Shown here one piece after another: positions 35,300 through 45,100 of a DNA stretch of 64,000 nucleotides. Below the pieces are notes generated by a model, which saw only the letters and a list, made by a program, of their open reading frames with translations, was not told the origin of the DNA and did no database searches. Within the stretch, counting starts at the first letter, position 1, and every line of letters begins with the position of its first letter. The stretch is from Rhynchonema sp. JSB1_4 (Eukaryota; Nematoda; Chromadorea; Monhysterida; Xyalidae): NCBI GenBank assembly GCA_030248065.1, contig JASAMV010008781.1, forward strand, positions 62,001-126,000. The letters run 5' to 3'. The position numbers and the translations under genes were made by a program.

Positions 35300-38200
35300 C
35301 TATATCACATCAATAATCCTCGTCAGAATGTTGCGTTCTTGCTGATGAACTCTTTCTTCAACCACTTTGAAGAAATCCGGGTCATTTCTGAGCACAGGAA
35401 GGATTCGCTCGCGAGTTTTCCACTGAACATTCACTGACCACAATGCAACTGCGGCCTGAGCACCGATGAGTAACCTGGAAACATTGATATTCTCTCTTCA
35501 AATACACTAATTATGACGCTGAAACAAAAGAAATACCAACCAGAACGCAGGCATCATAAACGCATGGCGCCACGCTTTGATGTACATCTCGGCGTGAAAA
35601 GCGCCGTGGAATTTGCCGACCGGCCACTTTGACATCTAAAAACAAAACTTGAATATTTTTTATATTTTTTCAAGAAACAAAGAGAATGAAAGACAATAAC
35701 TCACTTCCTCTTCGGTGGGTATTCCGCTGACAAAGGACGATGCCACCACGGGCATGACAACACCGAGACAAACACTCAGAATCAATTGTCGATCGCGGAA
35801 GCACTGTTGATCGCACAATAATTCGGTGCGGCCTTGAAACATCTGCTTGTGCACCCATGACATCGAGGATATGAACGTGAGGGAAGTTGTCAAGAAAGTG
35901 ATTGTGCCACAATGTGAGCGTCGCTTGACGTGGTCCGAGATTTCGAATGCCTGTTTGGCCAGCGCGTGGGATAAATAGCTGCCGGATGCCATCGATAGAA
36001 CGGCGGGTGCGTGGATGGCTGTGCGAGTCTGCCATCTGAAAATATGCGTGCGTTTTTATTGAATGGCAAATATTGGCGTGTATTTTCGGTTTTATGTGTA
36101 GAGAAAGCAATGGCGATTTTGCTGTGATAATCGGGACGGGTCTGCCTCTGCCAAAGACCAAACCTTGCTCGATTAACGCCTCTGAGCCAAATGTCTTTGC
36201 ACTTGCAATAGATGGAATCATTCACACGGCAAGTGTTGAGCCTCTGTTTATCAGAGATTTTCAGACCAGAACAGTCATTTTCGCACCAAAAATTTGCTCC
36301 ACTATCATCAGAAAGTCTGGCCAGGCCGCACCGGGCCAACTTTTGTTTCAAGTCGGGCCGGAGGCTGAGCCAACCTCAAGGCTTCGCAGTGACGGGACCA
36401 CGCAGAGCCAGCTAACCTGTGCCGATTCCCACCATTGTTTCACAAATAAAAGGAAACAAAGCAAACCAGAGGCCAAGTTTCAAAGTTTTTATCTGATCTT
36501 GATCTCTGCACACCACACCAGTATAGTTCGTGGTCCGGAGGGGTAGATAGCGGACCCCCCGTTTTTTTCGGAGGGGGAGATAGTGTACCCCCGAGGGGGG
36601 AAGGGGGAAGACCCAAATTCGGGAAAACTCACTTTTTGAGGCAGAAAATTTGACCTATTTTTGCCCTTTTTTTGGAAAAAATTCCTCATAAAAAGGGTAT
36701 TTTGGCGACTTTTAAGAACATTGGCCTGAAAATCACACATTTTAGCCTAAAAATGCCCATTTTAGGCCTAGAAATGGCCATTTTAGGCAAAAATTGGGGG
36801 ACATAGTGTACCCGGGGGGGGGAGATAGGGGGATAGTGTACCACCCGAGCAGTGTAGTGGCAGGCAAATGGTTGCAAGGTACCCTTGGGGGGGATGGATC
36901 CAGATGGTTGCAAGCAGTGTAGTGGCTGGGGGGGATGGGGGGAGGGATTCCCCCCCTAAGGAGTAGGTACCTTGCAACCACCCCTTGGGGGGGGATGGGG
37001 GGGGGAAGGGTAGGTACCTTGCAACCACCCCGGAGGGTATTGGTCGCACAATGACTAAATCAGAATTCATCTACCCTGATCTTCAGGTTCAACCTTAACC
37101 ACTATGCTACTTGTATTTTTGACAAAACATTTACAGCTAAAAATAATCTAGCAGATCAACCACGTTGCCGCAGGTCTGAAACATTCTCTTTACTACATAC
37201 TTTGTGTGCGATCACGCAACGCAACGTCATTGCCCCGTCACTTTCCCTCTTCACGATTCAGGAAAAAAATTTGACCAATTCTTATATAGTCATTGTGCGA
37301 CCAATACCTTGCAACCATCAATTTGTGGTTTTTATAGGCAAAAATGGGTGTTTTTCGACCTCAAACCCCCAAAAATCGCGCGCTCCGCGCGCAAACCTCC
37401 ATTAGCTATTTTGGGCAAATTTTCGGCCAAAATGCAAAAAAGTACCATTTTTTCGGCCAATTTTGCAGAAAAAAGCATGCAAAAAACACCCTTTTTTCGG
37501 ACCCCAGGGGTACCTTGCAACCTTCCGGAGGCTGGGTAGGGGGGTACCTTGCAACCATCTGGATCCATCCCCCCCCAAGGGTACCTTGCAACCATCTGCC
37601 TGCCACTACACTGGTTGCAAGCCCTACCCAGCCTCCGGGAGGTTGCAACGTACCCCTGAGGTCCGAAAAAAGGGTGTTTTTTGCATGCATTATACTGCAA
37701 ATTTGGCCGAAAAATTGGTACTTTTTTGCATTTTGGCCGAAAATTTCCCTAAAATACCTATTATATGGAGGTTTCGCGCGATTTTTGGGATTTTGAGGTC
37801 GAAAAACACCCATTTTTGCCTATAAAAGCCATAAATTGATGGTTGCAAGGTACCCTCCGGGGTGGTTGCAAGGTACCTACCCTTCCCCCCATCCCCCAAG
37901 CATAGTAGTGGCTGGGGGGGTTGGGGGGGGGTTGAGTACTTACCTCTCACAACCAGTGTAGTTCCCGGGGGGGAGGGGGGTCCCCCTCGGGTACGTCTGT
38001 TCCCCCTCCGAGGTACGCCTGCCCCACTGTTCCCCCTCCGGGTACGTCTGCTCCCCCAATTTTTTCCTGAAATTGGCAAATTTAGGCCTAAAATAGGCAT
38101 TTTTAGGCCAAAAGTAGGTAAACTTTAGGTGAAACCTCCAAAAAAACGCCAAAATACCCTTTTTATAGGGGATTTTTCGCAAAAGAAGGCAAAAATAGTC

Positions 38201-39812
38201 CAATTTTTCGACCTCAAAGAATGTCTTTTTTCCGTCCCCCCCAAATTGGGACTTCCCCCCCCCTTCCCCCCCCCAGGTAGGTACGTCTGTTCCCCCTCCG
38301 GACCAGGAACTACACTGCTCACAACTCCAAATCATACCTCTCACAAGCAATTTTATACCTTTTTAAGGCAAAAATCGGTGTTTTTCGACCTTATTTTCCC
38401 AAAAATCGCCGCGCAAACCCACCCATAATACCTATTTTTAGGCGATTTTCGGCGAAAATTTTGAAAAAGTACTATTTTTACCTCAATTTTTGGCCAAAAT
38501 TGTATCACAAAAACGGTGTTTTTTTCGCCTTTTTGGGTGACCAAAATCATACCCCTCACGCTTCCGGTCCCAACCCCGCATCATACTTACCTCCCACACA
38601 TGGGCCTGCCACTACATTGCCCCCAAGCGGTGGTTGCAACCTGCAAGGTACCTACTCCTTAGGGGGGAATCCCCCATCCCCCCCCCAGCCACTACACTGC
38701 AGCCGAGGGGGAGATAGCGTACCCGAGACCGAGGGGGGACCCCCAGGAACTACACTGCTCCCAGTGTAGTGGCTGGGGGGGGGGATGGGGGGGATTCCCC
38801 CCCCTAAGGAGTAGGTACCTTGCAACCACCCCTTGGGGGGGATGGGGGGGGAAGGGTAGGTACCTTGCAACCACCCCGGAGGGTACCTTGCAACCATCAA
38901 TTTATGGTTTTTATAGGCAAAAATGGGTGTTTTTCGACCTCAAAACCCCAAAAATCGCGCGCTCCGCGCGCAAACCTCCATATAATAGCTATTTTGGGCA
39001 AATTTTCGGCCAAAATGCAAAAAAGTACCATTTTTTCGGCCAATTTTTGCAGAAAAAAGCATGCAAAAAACACCCTTTTTTCGGACCCCAGGGGTACCTT
39101 GCAACCTTCTGGAGGCTGGGTAGGGGGGTACCTTGCAACCATCTGGATCCATCCCCCCCCAAGGGTACCTTGCATGCAACCATCTGCCTGCCACTACACT
39201 GACTGCTCCACACGCAATAACCATACAAAAGATCAGGAACAGCCTAATAAATGGACAACATATGTCTACAACATGAATTTAAAACCGTACGAAAGCAAAA
39301 CGTAAAGCGTCGAGATATGGAATAGAAGGATGAAGGTTGGGACAGATAGGATCGGACAGGGCCCGCGGGCGGACCTGGTACGGTCCCGGGGAAGGCGATA
39401 GCTGGCTCACCTCACCACACCAACCGGGCCAGGCCGGCGTGAGCCGGAGAGTTTGAGGAAATAGTGTGTTGTGATTTGTGAATGTGGCGATTTGGGTAAC
39501 CCTGCCACGGCAGAGAAGGCACGGTAGGTAGGCAGGCAGGAAGCCCAGTCCGACACTGACCTCTTCTGAAGCAAACCTTTCACTCCAATTTGGCCACCGA
39601 CTGACAGCTGTTCGAAAGAATTGGTTGCGTTGCTTCTCTTCGAGTGCCAAAAATTGCGCCCAATTGGAAATTCGGGATGAATCGACCGTCGATTTTTGGA
39701 GATGGAGATCGTCCACGTTTTCAAGTTCGACGGCGAATTCGCGAGCCGCTGACGACGTCGATAACCACAAATGGCCGGGGTCTAATCGCGGCGGGTTAGT
39801 GGATGACGACAT
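35300..39812 (-). CDS. TMEM126-like mitochondrial membrane protein, paralogue B
   Basis: Four exons join in phase: 39577-39812, 35705-36035, 35541-35635 and 35300-35474, giving 278 aa. Exon 1 ends RTAVSRWPNWSER, and exon 2 continues WQTRTAIHAPAVLSMASGSY, parallel to RWPNDSDR/RWLTWTLRVPPMVSC in paralogue A once allowance is made for divergence. Hydrophobic segments follow in CGTITFLTTSLTFISSMSWV and LILSVCLGVVMPVVASSFVSG, then FMMPAFW|LLIGAQAAVALWSV. The C-terminus is charged (VVEERVHQQERN). Intron 1 (36036-39576) is swollen by the nested hAT-like elements. An in-frame ATG at 39896 would add a hydrophobic leader; I prefer 39812 because the leader has no counterpart in A. The TMEM126 call rests on the same layout argument as for A. 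Confidence 0.7.
36915..37613. mobile_element. Third-level nested hAT-like element, TSD gttgcaag
   Basis: It starts CAGTGTAGTGGCTGG and ends CTGCCACTACACTG. GTTGCAAG occurs exactly at 36907-36914 and 37614-37621. It is a close relative of 38762-39201, but the TA-flanked element 37040-37304 interrupts it. The interior carries AAAAATCGCGCGCTCCGCGC. Confidence 0.92.
37040..37304. mobile_element. TA-flanked MITE nested at the fourth level
   Basis: Inverted ends are TTGGTCGCACAATGACTA and its complement; TA is duplicated at 37038-37039 and 37305-37306. The uninterrupted relative (38762-39201) reads GGAGGGTACCTTGC at this point, so it is a natural empty site that proves a TA-duplicating insertion. 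Tc1/mariner-like by target choice; no transposase. Confidence 0.92.
37901..38619. mobile_element. Third-level nested hAT-like element, TSD cccccaag
   Basis: It starts CATAGTAGTGGCTGG (one or two changes from the family CAGTGTAGTGGCTGG) and ends CTGCCACTACATTG. CCCCCAAG flanks it exactly at 37893-37900 and 38620-38627. It hosts the fourth-level element 37954-38317. Confidence 0.9.
37954..38317. mobile_element. Fourth-level nested hAT-like element, TSD ctcacaac
   Basis: Ends are CAGTGTAGTTCCCGGG and GGACCAGGAACTACACTG. CTCACAAC is exact at 37946-37953 and 38318-38325. Subterminal TACGTCTGTTCCCCCTC repeats occur on both sides. It belongs to the same family as the outermost element 36519-38757, so one family lies inside itself two levels down. 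Confidence 0.93.
38762..39201. mobile_element. hAT-like element inserted at the edge of the nest, TSD actgctcc
   Basis: It starts CAGTGTAGTGGCTGG and ends CTGCCACTACACTG. ACTGCTCC is exact at 38754-38761 and 39202-39209. The target overlapped the last four bases (ACTG) of the outermost element and half of its duplication. It is intact compared with 36915-37613. Confidence 0.93.
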
Positions 39813-39925
39813 CTTGTCATGTGCTATAAAGCAGGAAACATGAATGAGGGCCAAAGCGAAAGCAATAAAAAACGGAAAATACCGCAAGGTAAACAAAAAA
39901 TGCAGGAAAGAAAGAACAGTGTTGC

Positions 39926-40805
39926 CAGAGGTCGCAATCGGGCCGGCCCGACGTCGGGCCGGGCCGGGCCGGGCCGGGCCGGGCCGGGCCGGGCCGGGCC
40001 GGGCCGGGCCGGGCCGCGATTTTGGGCTTTTGGCTCGGGCCGGGCCGGGCCGGGCCGGAGATTTGGAGGGTCGGGCCGGGCCGGGCCGGGCACCCCGGCC
40101 CGAAGCTTCTGAAGTGACTTATTTTACTGAAAAAAGTAGGGTTTTTTTTGTCAAAAACACTAAAATTTCTGACGGATTCAGCAAGTAAGTGATCAGTATT
40201 GTCCAGTGGTGTGGCTACCCAGGTGTGCAATCAACTTACTGTACCACCAGAAAGGCCTGCAATCAACCTACCTACTGTACCGGCCGAGCTAGGGGGAACA
40301 AAAATTTTTGTGCCTAAATTTAGATGCAAATGCACTCTAAAACCCTCATTTCGCGCGATTTTTCGATTATTTGGAGTGAAAAATATCGATTTTATACCAT
40401 TTTGGGCCAAAAATAGCAACCTACTGTACCAGCCGGGGGCGGCGACCTACCTACAGTACCAGGATGGCGCGTCATTGACCTTACCTACCTACTGTACCTA
40501 GGGGGGACCCCCACCCCCCAGCCACACCATTGGTATTGTCTATCTGGCGACTTTTTTATGGAAAACAATGAATTTTCAACCAAAAAAATAGATTAAAAAA
40601 TCGCAAAAATTATGACAAAAATTGGGTTAAAATCTGAGCCAAAAATTCGGGCCGGGCCGGGCCGGGCCGGGCCGGAGATTTGGGGGTTCGGGCCGGGCCG
40701 GGCCGGAGATTTGGGGGTACGGGTCGGGCCGGGCCGGGCCGGGCCGGAGATTTGGGGGCTCGGGCCGGGCCGGGCCGGCCAAACCCGGCCCGATTGCGAC
40801 CTCTG
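39926..40805. mobile_element. Complete GGCCCG hAT-like element, TSD agtgttgc
   Basis: Both termini are CAGAGGTCGCAATCGGGCC (direct left, inverted right). AGTGTTGC flanks it exactly at 39918-39925 and 40806-40813. The left arm has ten or so tandem GGGCC units; the right has four GGAGATTTGGGGG-spaced units. The middle contains AAGTGACTTATTTTACTG and is split by 40204-40532. This copy gives the reference structure for the damaged copies at 1-368 and about 2115-2240. Confidence 0.93.
40204..40532. mobile_element. hAT-like MITE nested in 39926-40805, TSD gtattgtc
   Basis: Ends are CAGTGGTGTGGCTACCC and CCAGCCACACCATTG. GTATTGTC is exact at 40196-40203 and 40533-40540. Subterminal TACCTACTGTACC repeats and the core CGCGCGATTTTTCG are present. 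Related to the decayed copy at 605-971. Confidence 0.92.
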
Positions 40806-41246
40806 AGTGTTGCAAAGAACAAAAAAGTTTGTTTTTGCGCTTAAAGAAACAAAATTACCGCAAAAACCTAAATACAAAGGGGCAGTGTAGTGGCACGCAA
40901 GGTTGCAATGGGCAGTGCAGTTCCTGGGTCCGAATTCCAAACCGAAGTCAAATGTATTCTTTTTTCAACTTTTAACTTTTTCTTTTTTTTCAACGCTGGG
41001 AAAGAAAACTCCCTTGTGTAAGCCGGGTCGATAACTTCAAACTTTTTGCCGCCTTCACGATGCACGGCACCAAACACCTCAGAATTGTCAACGGTGCATC
41101 GACCTGAATGGACACGACCCACACCACTCCAATTTGTCTTTGTATTGCCGTCATTGTTACGACTTGTCTGACGTCTGGACAGAGGACACTGGATCACGAA
41201 ACCAGCAGCTGTGGGTGGAACTGACGAACACCCAGTGCACCCATGG

Positions 41247-41492
41247 CAAATTTGGGGGTATTGGTCCAGAAGTCAAAAACAGGGGTATAAAAATTGGTCG
41301 AAATTGTTCCCAAATAAGCCCTAAAATGCGTATTTTTGTACATGTGTGAGCAAAATTGAGCGAATTTGACCATTTTGGTCCATAAAATGGTTATTTTGGC
41401 ACTAAAATCAACACTTCTTTGACTTGATGACCGGAGCAAGAAAGCTAGCTAGCCAGTTTTACCCCATACCCCCCCCCCCGACCACATCACTG
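41247..41492. mobile_element. hAT-like element with one eroded end, TSD acccatgg
   Basis: ACCCATGG flanks the segment exactly at 41239-41246 and 41493-41500. The right end CCGACCACATCACTG fits the CAGTG-N-GT group (CAGTGATGTGGTCGG); the left end (CAAATTTGGGGG) does not match it well. The interior has AAAATGGTTATTTTGGCAC phrases. Upstream CAGTGTAGTGGCACGC (40883) and CAGTGCAGTTCCTGG (40913) are further left ends without identified partners. Confidence 0.7.
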
Positions 41493-41500
41493 ACCCATGG

Positions 41501-42136
41501 ACGATGCAAAACGAAAGTTGCAGATATATGGCTAACACTGGAAATCCCCCTCAACAACCGCCCGTCCCATGACCAAAGAAGTGCATGTGCGCATCAATAA
41601 ATCGATGTGGTCGCGCACAAGCGCGGGATGCACGTCATTCATTGCCAAACTCATGGACTTGAGCTTTCGTCAGCTTGGTATACACTGATGCAGCCAATCG
41701 CCATGACAGCGTTGGAGTATGGATAACACAAAAAGCCAGAAACTTTGTGGCCTTAACTTCAACTCACAAGAGCTCAGCTCATTATTTGATGTGAGTGTTT
41801 GTTTCGCGTGACCACGATGTTGGGTATCAATATCAATACCAAAGACTGGCAGTTATCTGCCTTTGAGTTCACAGGACAAAAGTTCATTAGATGACAGGTA
41901 CCCAACACTGTCGGACAAATATCACAGCCCTGGATGGGTTGTTTTTGATAGCCGGGTTTCTATTGGATACCCATTGAGCCGCTGGTTATGCACACGCACA
42001 GAATCGAAGCTGTAGCAGCTTTATGCTTGGTTGGCAGGTACTGTAGCGTTGGTAGTGTTGTATTATCGAATTCAACTCCAAAGTTTTCGCCAATTCATCG
42101 AATTATTGCTTGCGAAGCAGAATAAAGCTCGAAATC
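41501..42136. other. Upstream region of the polycystin-2 gene
   Basis: About 640 bp between the last transposon and the pkd-2 start. No gene or clear repeat. I saw no convincing RFX/X-box (paired GTTNCC half-sites). AATAAAGC lies just before the ATG but is not in a polyadenylation context. Confidence 0.4.
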
Positions 42137-45100
42137 ATGTCCGATCCAATAATGGGCGATCTGGAGAATGAGGGGCCGATCGCTATGCACGGCGAGGTTC
42201 GTTTTTTCCAAGATAATTTAGAAACATGACAATAAAGAAAATAAATTTTCATGGCAATTTAGGTGTATGACAAGGATGGTCACGTTCGGGTGAAACAGCG
42301 TCACTACAAACACGCGCATCGAAAACCGGACAACTGCTGGAATAGGTTCATGGGATTCGTGAGATGTGAGTGCTGGATTATTACCGTTGACGACATCAAA
42401 TTGTTTGATCAAAACGTCTTATCAATCCGACGGTCATTTTAAATTACATGTGCAAAGAGGACCGCAGTTTCGTTGCGTTGCGCCTCCCACTACACCCACT
42501 ACTCCCACCTCCCACAACAGAATATGTTTTACCACACCCATAAATTGAAAAGCTGATTTTGCTTCTTCGGCGTCAAATAATATTCCTTGATGGAGAGAAA
42601 AACTGAAATGAGAAAACTTCACGAAACAACGAAATCGAAGTTCATATGTCAAAAAACCACCGCACTAAAAATTGTAAAGGGGTTACACAAACGAACACTC
42701 GTCCTCTTTTGCAGCAATATGGCAAACAAAATACACCGAGGACATGGATGCATCAAAGGAACAGCTGATGAAAACAACCATGCGCGAACTGATCATCTAT
42801 CTGATGTTTCTCACCATTCTCTGCATCAGTGAGTTATGGCTTTTGTTGTCACCTTACCCCACAAGCCTGCTACTAAACAAGAGGTCGTATCAATCTTGAA
42901 GACAAGCACTACGACCACAACCAGAGTTGGACAAGGCACGGCATAAAGACTTTGTTTGTGCGGGCGGACAGCATTTTGCCATGGTTTTGCAGTTAGGTAA
43001 TTTCGACTAGCGTAGATGTTGGACATTTGTTTGGGGGGATTTACGCTTGTTGAAGCTCCCAACTCAGTCACCACAACGGTACAAATCCAATTATAAAAAT
43101 GGAAAGTTGTGACAGATTAATATTATCCAATTATTCAATATCATATTAACAAGCCTTCTAATAGCAGTATGGTGCTTCGCTTCAACGATACGACTCAAAA
43201 GGTGTCCTTCTCCAACCAATCCATTTTCAGTCACGTTTGGCATGAAGTCCGAGTCCCAATACATCTTCACATCAGCCATGAAGGATTTGTTCCTGCACTC
43301 ACCGACGGAAGAATATGACAAGGAATTCGTGGACTTCAGTCAGATGGACGAATTTTGGCATGTCAGTTTCAGGACATGGGTCATTTGTTTAACAGCTTGT
43401 CACCAGCTCATACAATGTGTGTGTTTTTTGTATTCATTTGTCAATCTGGTGCATTGGCACTGATGATGACCTGGTGCGTCAGCAGGCCGCAAAAAGAACC
43501 ACAGACACAAAGTCTACATAGCCCTGAGTCCTGACCAAATGGTGATCAGTGTTGTAATTGGAAAATGGGCATAATTTTAGGCATCCCGTTTTCACTTTGT
43601 TTCACGTTTAACAGTGGTGTCCAATTTCAGTACGTGGAAGGTCCACTGCTGGACGGCCTGTACTTCGAGAAGTGGTACGACGACCCAATCCCGGAGGAGA
43701 ATCTGCAATACATTCTGTACGAGAACAAACTGCTCGGATTGCCGCGACTGAGGTAAATACATACATAGTTCATTCTCAAAAATTAAGTTTCATCCCTGCA
43801 TTATTTGTCAAGGCAACTCAAAGTTCGTGACGACTCGTGCACGGCCCCGAAGGCGTTTGCGCGCGAGATCAAAGAGTGCTTCTTTGCCTATGCTCCGAAG
43901 TACGAAGATAGCAAACCATTCGGACCAAGAAATGGCACAGCGTAAGAGAGAAATAAAATTCTATTCCAGTTTCTTCAAGTTTTAATTTTGCTCATTCTTT
44001 CAGTTTCACCCACCATAAAGACATGGATGCCGAGACGACCTCTGGTCTGGTCGGTACGTATCCGGCCAATGGATACTACGAATTGTTGTCCTACCGCCGA
44101 AATGAAACTGAAGCGCAGTTGAAATACATCAAGGTGCGGTGTTCAAAAATTGTGTGAAATTATTTTCTGATTGCTTTCAAACCCTCATTTTTTAAGGAAA
44201 ACAAATGGATCGACCGCGGAACGCGTGCGGTGTTCATCGATTTCACCACCTACAACCCCAACGCTAACATGTTCTGTGTGGTCAAGTGCGTACTTTTTTC
44301 TTATAATTGTTATGTTAGCAATTTTCGCCAAATTCTTTGTTTTAGACTCATTTTCGAATTCCCGCCCACCGGTGGCATCATTCCGAGCTCAGACTTCCGA
44401 ACCGTCAAGCTCATTCGTTACGTGTCGACTAAGGATTTCATCATTTTGGGATGCGAAGGTGAGAATTGAAACGGGAAAGAATGCCGTGCAAAAAATCTCT
44501 AAAGTTTCTAAATTTTTAGGTATTTTTTTGTTGTTCGTCATTTACTACATCGTGGAGGAGATACTCGAGATCAAGAACTGGCGCTGTTCATACTTCACCA
44601 CTTTCTGGAACATTCTCGACGTACTTGTCTTGACGGTTAGAGCTTTCGAAGGTTTGTCTTTCACGATGAGTTTGTACGAAAGTAGACCCGCCTGAAATCA
44701 CGTCAATATCGGCAAAGTCGGTAGATCTCTCAGAGACCAGTACCGGCGGTGAAATATTCACTATCGAGGGTCAGTTTCAGAACAAAGTGGTAATCCTGCA
44801 TACAATATCTGAAAACGAGAGCAAAACGAGTGAAAGCGGGCACCACCAAAACAATCACCGTATGCTTTTAGATCGCCATTCTGTGTGTCGCATTCACCGT
44901 TTTCCGTACCGTCAACGTACAACAGAAACTTGACGAAGTGCTGAGTAACCCCGATGTTTACGCCAACTTTGAGTTCATGAGCTTCGCGCAGGAACTGTTC
45001 AATGAGGCCACAGCTATCATGGTGTTCATTGCTTGGGTCAAGGTTGGTCCGGTGGTCGACTGGCGTATGCACCGAGCTGACAGAAACACAGAGACAAGGT

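Larger units (their letters stand above)
36850..38699. mobile_element. Second-level nested hAT-like element, TSD cacccgag/cagccgag
   Basis: It starts CAGTGTAGTGGCAGGC and ends AGCCACTACACTG. Flanks CACCCGAG (36842-36849) and CAGCCGAG (38700-38707) match at 7 of 8. It hosts the two third-level insertions 36915-37613 and 37901-38619. Own sequence includes ACCTTGCAACCATC blocks. Confidence 0.8.
36519..38757. mobile_element. Outermost element of the nest, TSD caccacac/ctccacac
   Basis: The left end is CAGTATAGTTCGTGGTCC and the right end is GGAACTACACTG, the same family as 37954-38317. Preceding bases are CACCACAC (36511-36518). After the right end come CTCC, then a later insertion (38762-39201), then the duplicated ACTGCTCC and ACACGC. 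Removing that insertion restores CTCCACAC, 7 of 8 matching. Its own sequence (GGGGGAGATAGTGTACCC repeats, GGCATTTTTAGGCC-type interior) is 36519-36849 plus 38708-38757. Confidence 0.8.

Noticed and set aside
39813..39896. Upstream ATG of TMEM126-like B adding a hydrophobic leader (MFTLRYFPFF...)
   Set aside because: It is in frame, but paralogue A has no counterpart and the segment adjoins a transposon end; the ATG at 39812 is the simpler start.
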